DNA of 13,023 nucleotides from Desulfobulbaceae bacterium. GTDB taxonomy: Bacteria; Desulfobacterota; Desulfobulbia; Desulfobulbales; Desulfocapsaceae. Below are positions 1 through 6,381 of the stretch, piece after piece. Location of the stretch: NCBI GenBank assembly GCA_027067035.1, contig JAMOMO010000163.1:1-13023 (forward strand), given 5' to 3'. Position numbers and translations under genes: made by a program. Position 1 is the stretch's first letter. Each line of letters begins with the position of its first letter. Under the pieces are notes generated by a model that worked only from the letters and a program-made list of their open reading frames with translations, ran no database searches and was not told the origin of the DNA.

Positions 1-231
1 ACTGCCAACAAAAAACAAATCACTCGCTCAGGGGCATTCCTGCTGGAAGCCTACCTGAACAATGTGTGGCCCAGGATGAAAGTCACCTGGGGAACATACC
101 GCCAGCATCTTGGACACCTCAATGCTGACAAAGGATACGGCTGCTTCCGTTGTCACGATGAAGAGCATGAGACCAAATTTGGCAAAATAATAAAACAGGA
201 CTGTGATATGTGTCACGATGAGCCTGAATAG
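1..231 (+). CDS. Multihaem c-type cytochrome, C-terminal fragment (5' end outside window)
   Basis: Frame 1 is open from the window edge to a TAG at 229-231, giving 76 residues of a C-terminus. Two haem-binding CXXCH motifs are visible: CFRCH (142-156) and CDMCH (202-216), plus further histidines (HLGH, EEHE) that could be distal haem ligands. The arrangement of a WGTYRQHLGH segment followed by a CFRCH and a final CDMCH resembles the C-terminal end of NapC/NirT-like or related multihaem cytochromes of anaerobic deltaproteobacteria; that resemblance is from memory, not a search. The gene lies 26 bp upstream of the iron-sulfur subunit on the same strand, so it is probably the cytochrome subunit of the same membrane complex, with its haems on the periplasmic side. 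Total haem number and the membrane anchor cannot be judged from this fragment. Confidence 0.85.
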   Translation, partial: TANKKQITRSGAFLLEAYLNNVWPRMKVTWGTYRQHLGHLNADKGYGCFRCHDEEHETKFGKIIKQDCDMCHDEPE

Positions 232-257
232 CAAGAGAAGATTTAAAAGAGGACGGA

Positions 258-1043
258 ATGAAGGTAAACAAAGAGGAGAGTATGAAGATCGAAGATTTAA
301 AAAAACTCAGAAATGAGGGGGTGGAAAATATCCCCTCTGTGGAGAGGCGACAGTTTCTGCAATTTGGCCTCGCCATAACCGGTGTGTTTCTCGGAGGAAC
401 GGTTCTTTCTCTGACATCGGCGAAAAATGTTGAGGGTGCCGTGAGCGGCGGTAAAATTCTTGACGGAAATTACCCGTACAACCCGCATTACACCATGGTC
501 ATTCGTGAGAAGCACTGCATTGACTGTGAAAAATGCCTGGTCGCATGCCGCAAAACAAATAATGTTTCCATACACGGCTACAGAACAACCATTCTGGAAC
601 GCAGCGTCCCCGTTGCCCCCGGAGAGAGAGAACGCATCTTCATGCCCATTCTCTGCAACCACTGCAACCGTCCTCCCTGTGTTCGCGTCTGCCCCACCAG
701 TGCCACCTTCAAAGATAAGGTCAATGGCATTGTACGCATGAACATCAGCAAATGTATCGGCTGTAAAACCTGTATGGCTGCCTGTCCATACAATGCCAGA
801 TTTTTTGACGAGGAAATCCGCGCCATTGACAAGTGTAACTTCTGTTACGACACCAAACTCAAAGAGAGCAACGGTAAAATTACAGCGTGTGCTGATGCCT
901 GTCCGGCAAATGTCCGGGTATTTGGTGACCTCACCAATCCCGAGACCCCTGCCTACAAGCTCATCCACTCTGCCGGTAAAGTCTTCTGGGTACTGCGTCC
1001 CGAACTGAACAGTATGCCAAATGTCTTTTACGTGGAAAAATAA
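258..1043 (+). CDS. Tat-exported ferredoxin-like subunit with four [4Fe-4S] motifs (NrfC/HybA/DmsB family)
   Basis: This is the electron-transfer subunit of a membrane-bound redox complex, predicted to pass electrons between the cytochrome c and the NrfD-type subunit. A twin-arginine signal is visible (ERRQFLQFG, Arg30-Arg31, followed by a hydrophobic stretch to about residue 55), so the folded protein should be exported to the periplasmic side. Sixteen cysteines form four cubane motifs: Cys87/90/93/97, Cys133/136/141/145, Cys166/169/172/176 and Cys193/196/211/215 (the last with a 14-residue insertion). This pattern is standard for the NrfC/HybA/PsrB/DmsB family, as is the length of 261 residues. 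An alternative start at 282 (Met9) has its own AGGAG at 274-278; the 258 start has AGAGGA at 248-253. Both leave the Tat signal intact, so the start is uncertain by 8 residues. The catalytic partner is not visible in the window. Confidence 0.93.
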   Translation: MKVNKEESMKIEDLKKLRNEGVENIPSVERRQFLQFGLAITGVFLGGTVLSLTSAKNVEGAVSGGKILDGNYPYNPHYTMVIREKHCIDCEKCLVACRKTNNVSIHGYRTTILERSVPVAPGERERIFMPILCNHCNRPPCVRVCPTSATFKDKVNGIVRMNISKCIGCKTCMAACPYNARFFDEEIRAIDKCNFCYDTKLKESNGKITACADACPANVRVFGDLTNPETPAYKLIHSAGKVFWVLRPELNSMPNVFYVEK

Positions 1044-1086
1044 CCGAAAAGAAACTTCAAACCTGCAAATATTTTATTCAAACAAC

Positions 1087-1090
1087 AGGA
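1087..1090 (+). promoter_or_regulatory. Ribosome binding site deciding the NrfD-family start
   Basis: AGGA lies 8 nt upstream of the ATG at 1099. The in-frame ATG at 1021 has no such site and would overlap the previous gene, so 1099 is preferred. Confidence 0.5.
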
Positions 1091-1098
1091 AAAGCACC

Positions 1099-2271
1099 AT
1101 GATTCTTGAAAACAAAATCGACTCAAATTTTATAACGTTTGGACGCCAGGAGATACTCTTTCTTGTTCTGGCAATAATCAGTGCGATCGGACTCTCATTC
1201 GGAGCACATGCTCTGCTGGTCGGGCATGACAACGTCTTTGGTACCAGCCGTGAAATCCCCTGGGGAATACTGATCACCCCCTATGTCTTCTTTGCCTGCC
1301 TTTCAACCGGGCTCTGTATTGTCTGTTCTCTCGGCCAGGTCTTTAATATTGAGGTCTTCAAACCCATCATCAACAGGACGGCATTTCTGGCGCTGATTAC
1401 CATGGCCACCGGGCTTATGTGTATCACCATTGAACTGGAAAACCCCTGGAGAGTCCCCTTCTTCGCCCTGCTCTCTCCCCATCCGTCTTCCAATATCTGG
1501 TGGAAGACCACCATTTACAGCCTCTATATGATTTTTATGGTCTTCAACCTGCTCTCCCTTTTCATGAAAAATGAAAAAAGGGCCAGAATTTTTGCCATCA
1601 TTGCACTCGTTACAGTGACCATGGGAAATCTCAATATGAACTCGGATATGGCCATTCTGGGTGGACGCGGATTCTGGAGTGAGAATTACATGCCTCTCTA
1701 CTTCCTCTCCCTTTCCACACTCACCGGCTGTGCAGCAATCCTTCTCTTCACATGGATTGCCAATAAATTAAACAACGAAACAGCAAGCAAGGCGGAAGAC
1801 AACGCACTGCGTGCCACAGCCCGTCTCTTTATGATCCTGCTCTTCGGAGTTCTCTATTTCACCGGCGTTAAAATCATGGGCGGCTTCTCTCCCCAGTTCA
1901 CAAAAAATCCTGAAGCCATGTTCCTTCTGGTACAGGGTGACTTTGCACCAAACTTCTGGATAGGAGAAGTTTTTCTGGCCGTTGTTCTGCCGCTGCTGCT
2001 GGTCCTGATCACAAAGGGAAAGAATAAGGGTATCCTTGCAATTGCAAGCTTATCCTGCCTGATCGGTTCCTTTAGTCTCTTCTATCATCTGGTCATTGTC
2101 GGACAGCTGATTCCACACTACTTCCAGTTCAATGTGGTTGATCTTCCAAAATACTACTCCTATACCCCCAGTCTCCATGAAAGTATGATAACCGTTGGAG
2201 CAATCTTCTTCTTCCTCGCCGCGTTCATGTTTGGCGAGATTCTTTTCAAGAAGATTAATTTCGGTAAATAG
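1099..2271 (+). CDS. NrfD/PsrC-family integral membrane subunit of a quinone-reactive redox complex
   Basis: A strongly hydrophobic 390-residue protein with about eight to ten predicted membrane helices. It is expected to anchor the iron-sulfur subunit and to exchange electrons with menaquinone in the inner membrane. Family hallmarks include the early segment REIPWGILITPYVFFACLS and the motif ELENPWR followed by a short Pro/Ser stretch and a Trp-Trp pair (about residues 114-136). The frame extends upstream to an ATG at 1021, but those 26 extra residues are polar and low in similarity to the family, overlap the preceding gene and lack a ribosome site, so I start at 1099. The gap to the iron-sulfur gene is 55 bp, consistent with one operon. 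The stop is 15 bp from the stop of the convergent resB gene, with no room for a dedicated terminator. Which enzyme class it serves cannot be told from this subunit alone. Confidence 0.92.
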   Translation: MILENKIDSNFITFGRQEILFLVLAIISAIGLSFGAHALLVGHDNVFGTSREIPWGILITPYVFFACLSTGLCIVCSLGQVFNIEVFKPIINRTAFLALITMATGLMCITIELENPWRVPFFALLSPHPSSNIWWKTTIYSLYMIFMVFNLLSLFMKNEKRARIFAIIALVTVTMGNLNMNSDMAILGGRGFWSENYMPLYFLSLSTLTGCAAILLFTWIANKLNNETASKAEDNALRATARLFMILLFGVLYFTGVKIMGGFSPQFTKNPEAMFLLVQGDFAPNFWIGEVFLAVVLPLLLVLITKGKNKGILAIASLSCLIGSFSLFYHLVIVGQLIPHYFQFNVVDLPKYYSYTPSLHESMITVGAIFFFLAAFMFGEILFKKINFGK

Positions 2272-2286
2272 CAGGGAAATATCAGT

Positions 2287-3639
2287 TCAGGCCCCGCCCG
2301 GGGATACATCTTCCAGCCTCTTCTGCAGGGCCATGAACTGTTTTTCAAATTCGGATCGGTTTTTATTGCTACCCCCGGCAAAAAGAACCCTGGTTCCTTC
2401 TCCTTCCCCTTGGAGAAGGAACCAGATCCGTCTGTGGGACAGGAAGAAACTGAGCAGTAAACCGACAACCATCAGAAGAAATCCCAGATAGACAACCCGG
2501 ACCCCGGGATCACGACTCACCTGCAGCCCCGTTGCATAGGCCTGCTTCAGCCGCATTTCATAAGCCTTTCCACCAGTCATTACTGTCTGTGACTCACCAT
2601 CATCAAACCAGAGCGCAAGTGGAGCCACGCCCCTGACAGCAAGCCATACCTTCATCCTGAGCACAGTCTGCCCCTGCAGCTCGGCGTTAATTATACCAAA
2701 AGAGAGTCCTTCCTTCCGCCACTGCTGCTCAACCTGAAAAGGAACAGTGGTCTCCAGTGTCCGACCGCTCTCAATGCTGTGCAGTTCCACCATAAACGCA
2801 TTAAACCCTTCATAACCCGCCTGATAAAAGGTGATACCTTGATATGTCAGCGGAGAATTCACTGCTATGGTTTTTCTGAGAACCTCCTGCCCGTCCTCAA
2901 TGATCGTCAGGCCCGACCGATAACTTTTCACAGTACCGTCCGGATATAATTCAATATCAAAAAAATCACAGCGGACGGTAAAACCAAGATCAATGGTGGA
3001 CCTTCCTCCTGCCACAAAGATCTTTTCTGTCTGATCTGCAACAGGGATAACCACGGTGCCCTTAAAGCCGGTAAAGCTTCCAATCAGTGCCCCGAGTATA
3101 ATAATCAGGATGGAACCGTGGACAACATATACCCCGATCCTGCTGAAGGCTCCCCGCTGGGCGAAGAGGAGAATCTGTTCATCGTTTTCCTGCCGGATAC
3201 TGTTTTTCCACCCGAGCCGGAGCAGCTTTTCCCGTAACAGCTCAGCGCTTCTTGGTGCGGAAAAAGGCATAAACCATGCTCCCTGCAGTCTCATCCGCTG
3301 AATTCTGTCACTGGAGACAGTGAGACCATCCATTGTTATCTGTTTCCAGACAGCGGGAAAGCGATCCAGACTGCAGACAATGAGATTGCTGCAGAGGATA
3401 CCGAGAAGCATGAAAAACCAGAGGGAATGGTACATATCAGAGAAATTGAAAAGCTCAATGAAACGGCTCCAGAAGAAGCCATATTCACGGAGGTACCAGT
3501 CAGAACTTTTATTCTGGGGAAGAAGGGTCCCGATGACAGACGTTGAAGCGAGTAAAAAAAGGGTCAGCAGCGCCAGGCGGACTGAGGCGAAGAACGCCCA
3601 GCCACGATGAACAGGTTTGCGGTCTGGTGTTTTAATAAT
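2287..3639 (-). CDS. resB: ResB/Ccs1 cytochrome c maturation protein (system II); start codon unclear
   Basis: ResB works with ResC/CcsA to deliver haem and assemble c-type cytochromes on the outer face of the inner membrane. The first in-frame ATG (3433-3435) would give 382 residues beginning in the conserved block YHSLWFF...CSNLIVCSLDRFP, but this cuts off helix 1. The same frame continues upstream and encodes the missing start of the family, including WAFFASVRLALLTLFLLAS and IGTLLPQ, up to the selB stop at 3685. No ATG, GTG or TTG exists in that stretch; I set the start arbitrarily at an ATT (3637-3639), which gives 450 residues, the usual family length. Helices: about residues 14-38, 69-90, 168-190 and 380-402, with a conserved-looking His (VVHGSIL) near residue 174 in helix 3. 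A large soluble loop lies between helices 3 and 4. No ResC is in the window. A sequencing indel, a frameshift or a non-canonical start all remain possible. Confidence 0.85.
   Translation of the reverse strand: MIKTPDRKPVHRGWAFFASVRLALLTLFLLASTSVIGTLLPQNKSSDWYLREYGFFWSRFIELFNFSDMYHSLWFFMLLGILCSNLIVCSLDRFPAVWKQITMDGLTVSSDRIQRMRLQGAWFMPFSAPRSAELLREKLLRLGWKNSIRQENDEQILLFAQRGAFSRIGVYVVHGSILIIILGALIGSFTGFKGTVVIPVADQTEKIFVAGGRSTIDLGFTVRCDFFDIELYPDGTVKSYRSGLTIIEDGQEVLRKTIAVNSPLTYQGITFYQAGYEGFNAFMVELHSIESGRTLETTVPFQVEQQWRKEGLSFGIINAELQGQTVLRMKVWLAVRGVAPLALWFDDGESQTVMTGGKAYEMRLKQAYATGLQVSRDPGVRVVYLGFLLMVVGLLLSFFLSHRRIWFLLQGEGEGTRVLFAGGSNKNRSEFEKQFMALQKRLEDVSPGGA
2380..2425 (-). terminator. Terminator-like perfect 14-bp hairpin plus T-tract inside resB
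   Basis: CTGGTTCCTTCTCC (2390-2403) and GGAGAAGGAACCAG (2412-2425) are exact reverse complements separated by an 8-nt loop. On the minus strand the stem is followed by GG and then TTCTTTTT (2387-2380). This is intrinsic-terminator architecture on the resB coding strand, but about 90 nt before the resB stop codon, within codons for the LLQGEGEGTRVLF segment. Whether it terminates is unknown; on the plus strand no T-tract follows, so it would not stop the NrfD transcript. Confidence 0.45.
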
Positions 3640-3684
3640 GATCGGGAAAACTATTCTTTGGGGTTGATAATGTACGGCATATCC

Positions 3685-5616
3685 CTATCTTTTTTTCCGC
3701 AGTATGCGGATATCACCTACACGGATGGTGAGTTTAATACGGTCGAAATACTCAAGCAGCGGGATTGAAAACTTACGGGTCAATCCGGTGAGATTTTTAA
3801 AACGGGGGGCATCTATTTCACCCTCTTTTTCAATGAAACCGGAAACTTTTTCAGCAAGAGACCTGATGGCCGAGGCATCGTAATAGAGGGTTTCACTCAC
3901 CTTTATCAGCTTTTCCTCACGGACTAAAAGGGAGAAGACCTCTTTTACAAGGGCTTCAGGATAGTCACCGAAATGCTCCATTGTCTCCCGCATGGTCGCT
4001 GGGGCGAGGGCTTTCTCCCGATACCAGTCTTCAAGATCCTTTTGCAGCTGTTTTTCGTCGGCCTGAAGCGCCACCTGGTGGGAGGCCAGCCGCACCGCAG
4101 AATCCTCCTGAACCACCAGATCTTTCTTCTGCAGGTCATTGAGACAGAAATGAAAAACCTTCTGGTCCACATTACGTCCCAGCCCCGAGCGCAACTCCTC
4201 TTTGGAGAGTCCGGCCTGTAATGGATTTTCACGATGATATCGTTCCAGAGTGTCCAGCAGAGACTGCTCCACCCGGTCCGTCACGGATTTTTCAAGATAG
4301 CGCTGTGTTGCAGAATCAACCACCACAATCTTCCTGGAAGAGAGGGGGGCTGTGATGATCTTTTTGAGCTGTTTTCCAAAGATTCCAAGTCGCACCGCAA
4401 GCTCATCAAAGCTGAGTCCCATGCTTCCACGTTCCCGCAGAAAAAGCAGGATCTTTGCCTCCAGATCATCGCCACGCAGGATTTCAAAGGTCTTTATATT
4501 GTCGCCACGATCCGGGTCAGTAAGACGTTTTCGCTTGCGGGGCGGCATGTTTCCAAGGACCTCGCCACCACCGATGGTGGCAACGGGCGAGTAGGAGCGG
4601 ATCACGTAGTGGTCTCCGGGCCAGACGGCAACAGCCTCTTCCAGAAGCACCTGGACCCCTGCAGTATCCCCGGGCTGCAGCAGATCACGATCAAGCAGAG
4701 AGATTCTTCCCATGATTTCAGCTGTCCCCAGATGCACACGCACCCGGGCCCGATGTTTCAACGGCTTTGCATTTGAGGCAAGATACAGAAATTCACAGTC
4801 CAGCATATAGCCCGGCAGGAGGGAACCGGGAGTGGCCGCAACCATGCCGCGGGACACAGAAGCCGTATCAACACCCTGGAGGTTAATGGCCGTCCGGTGT
4901 CCAGCCTCAACGGCCTCCACATCGGAGGAATGCACCTGAATGCCACGAACCTTGGCCACCATGTCACGTGGGTAAAAGCAGAGCTCATCCCCAATGGACA
5001 CCCGACCGGACATGGACGTTCCGGTGATAACAGAGCCAAAGCCCTTTATGGCAAAAATCCGATCAACCGGAAGGCGGAAAGGGCCATGCACCTCATGAAA
5101 CTGCTGAGCTGCGACAAAGGAGTCAAGCAGCTCACGCACCTCATCCATCCCCTCACCGCTTATAGAGGAAACGGAAACCAGAGGAGCATCTTCCAGAAAG
5201 CTCTCCTGGCAATATTCGCGCACCTCTTCAATGACCATCTCCAGCCACTCTTCATCCACCATATCTTTCTTGGTGATGATGATAAGCCCCTGCTTCACCC
5301 CGAGGAGACGACAGATCTCAAAGTGCTCCCGGGTCTGGGGCATGATGCCCTCGTCAGCCGCTATAATAAAAGCAACAAGGTCCATCCCGGAGACACCGGC
5401 AACCATGTTCTTGACAAACTTTTCATGGCCCGGAACATCCACGATTCCCAGACGATGTCCACAGGGCAGATCCAGATAGGCAAACCCCAGCTCAATGGTG
5501 ATTCCGCGCTTCTTTTCTTCCTTGAGCCTGTCAGTCTCAATACCGGTTAATGCCCGGATAAAACTGGTCTTTCCATGATCAACATGGCCCGCGGTACCGA
5601 GAACAATTTCACGCAT
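3685..5616 (-). CDS. selB: Selenocysteine-specific translation elongation factor SelB
   Basis: SelB is the GTPase that brings selenocysteyl-tRNA to ribosomes at UGA codons followed by a SECIS hairpin. The 643-residue protein begins with the translational GTPase motifs: G1 GHVDHGKT (10-17), switch I RGITIELGF (37-45), G3 DVPGHE (60-65) and G4 TKKD (115-118, the SelB-style variant of NKxD). EF-Tu-like beta-barrel domains follow, and from about residue 385 to the end comes a region of repeated small helical domains (winged helices) that in SelB binds the SECIS RNA. Length is normal for bacterial SelB. The start MREIVLGTAGHVDHGKT is the canonical family beginning, although no clear Shine-Dalgarno sequence precedes it. 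It lies 29 bp downstream of the MBL hydrolase gene and immediately upstream of resB. selA, selD and selC are not in the window. Confidence 0.96.
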   Translation of the reverse strand: MREIVLGTAGHVDHGKTSFIRALTGIETDRLKEEKKRGITIELGFAYLDLPCGHRLGIVDVPGHEKFVKNMVAGVSGMDLVAFIIAADEGIMPQTREHFEICRLLGVKQGLIIITKKDMVDEEWLEMVIEEVREYCQESFLEDAPLVSVSSISGEGMDEVRELLDSFVAAQQFHEVHGPFRLPVDRIFAIKGFGSVITGTSMSGRVSIGDELCFYPRDMVAKVRGIQVHSSDVEAVEAGHRTAINLQGVDTASVSRGMVAATPGSLLPGYMLDCEFLYLASNAKPLKHRARVRVHLGTAEIMGRISLLDRDLLQPGDTAGVQVLLEEAVAVWPGDHYVIRSYSPVATIGGGEVLGNMPPRKRKRLTDPDRGDNIKTFEILRGDDLEAKILLFLRERGSMGLSFDELAVRLGIFGKQLKKIITAPLSSRKIVVVDSATQRYLEKSVTDRVEQSLLDTLERYHRENPLQAGLSKEELRSGLGRNVDQKVFHFCLNDLQKKDLVVQEDSAVRLASHQVALQADEKQLQKDLEDWYREKALAPATMRETMEHFGDYPEALVKEVFSLLVREEKLIKVSETLYYDASAIRSLAEKVSGFIEKEGEIDAPRFKNLTGLTRKFSIPLLEYFDRIKLTIRVGDIRILRKKR

Positions 5617-5645
5617 AGGATAAGGTTACAGCAAAATGAAATGAA

Positions 5646-6275
5646 TCAGATCAGATAGGGATTTGAACGCGCCTCTTCCTCAATGGTTGAACGGGATCCC
5701 CCGTAGCCATGTCCCGGCCAGACAACGGTCTCAGGCGGAAGAGTCAACAGCTTCTCCTGGATACCGGAGATCAGTTCATCATGAGAACCACCGGGGAAAT
5801 CAGTACGACCAATCCCGCCCACAAAAAGAGAGTCTCCGGTGATCAGGTCCGGGGCACAGTAGAGGCAGATCCCGCCGGGTGTGTGGCCCGGGGTGTGAAT
5901 AACCTGCAGCTTTTCTTCACCCAGCGTTATCACATCACCATGTTTTACGGTACGATCAACGGGTGGTGATGCCTCAAGCCCCAGCATGGAAAAATACTTC
6001 TCAACTTCGGGACGGGCAAAAAACTCAGCGTCAGCCTCATGCATGATAATATCAGCCCCACTTGCCTCCTTCACCTTCCTGTTGCCGCAGACATGATCAG
6101 GATGGCCGTGGGTGGCAATGATACTGTCAATGGTAAGTCCCGCATCTTGTACTTCCTGCAGGATACGTTCTTCGTCACCACCCGGGTCTATCACAGCACA
6201 GAGACTGGTCTTGGAACAGCCGACAATATAACAGCAGACGCCCATGGATCCGACGGTTAGTTGTTTGAGGAACAT
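5646..6275 (-). CDS. MBL-fold metallo-hydrolase, glyoxalase II / YcbL-like
   Basis: A 209-residue metallo-beta-lactamase-fold enzyme. The metal-binding signature THGHPDH gives His56, His58, Asp60 and His61; His131 (HTPGHTPGG), Asp148 (TGDSLFVGG) and His189 (WPGHGYGG) complete a two-metal site. The short length and the GGIGRTDFPGGS segment match the single-domain YcbL-type hydrolases related to hydroxyacylglutathione hydrolase, which lack the C-terminal substrate domain of classical GloB. The substrate is therefore open: a thioester such as a glutathione or other thiol adduct is likely from the family, but nothing here shows it. It sits between mrp and selB on the same strand, 106 bp after mrp and 29 bp before selB. 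No clear ribosome binding site precedes the ATG. Confidence 0.9.
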   Translation of the reverse strand: MFLKQLTVGSMGVCCYIVGCSKTSLCAVIDPGGDEERILQEVQDAGLTIDSIIATHGHPDHVCGNRKVKEASGADIIMHEADAEFFARPEVEKYFSMLGLEASPPVDRTVKHGDVITLGEEKLQVIHTPGHTPGGICLYCAPDLITGDSLFVGGIGRTDFPGGSHDELISGIQEKLLTLPPETVVWPGHGYGGSRSTIEEEARSNPYLI

Positions 6276-6318
6276 AGAATTTTAAAGAAAGAAGTTAAAA
6301 TGCTGGAATGACGGGAGA

Positions 6319-6350
6319 GACATGGACAGGTGCCACCACCTGCCCATGTC
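6319..6350 (-). other. Strong intergenic hairpin between mrp and the MBL hydrolase gene
   Basis: GACATGG (6319-6325) and CAGGTG (6327-6332) pair with CACCTG (6337-6342) and CCATGTC (6344-6350), giving 13 base pairs with a single A-C mismatch and a 4-nt loop. It starts about 31 nt after the mrp stop. On the minus strand the nearest T-run (TTTT) is about 15 nt further, so it is not a standard terminator; it may be a partial terminator or an mRNA processing or stability element that separates mrp from the downstream genes. Confidence 0.5.
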
Positions 6351-6381
6351 CAGATTCCGCCCAATCCGGTTTCAGAAAGAA

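Noticed and set aside
297..968. Long antisense ORF (223 codons) opposite the Fe-S subunit.
   Set aside because: It mirrors a gene with unmistakable cysteine motifs, and its own translation shows no recognisable domain.
1021..1098. Upstream ATG for the NrfD-family gene, overlapping the Fe-S gene.
   Set aside because: The extra 26 residues are polar and not family-like, there is no ribosome site, and the ATG at 1099 has AGGA at good distance.
2291..2303. GC-rich CCCC/GGGG element near the convergent stops as a terminator.
   Set aside because: Stem of only four to five base pairs and no T-tract on either strand.
3436..3687. A SelB-ResB fusion by read-through of the selB TAG, since resB is in the same frame with no stop between.
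   Set aside because: SelB ends at its normal C-terminus, the two functions are unrelated (cytoplasmic GTPase and membrane protein), and sharing a frame happens by chance one time in three.
4564..4581. Inverted repeat GCCACCA/TGGTGGC in selB.
   Set aside because: A 7-bp stem is expected several times by chance in a window of this size and has no T-tract.
4897..5550. Long plus-strand ORF (217 codons) opposite the SelB GTPase domain.
   Set aside because: It is a shadow of conserved SelB motifs, with no domain features of its own.
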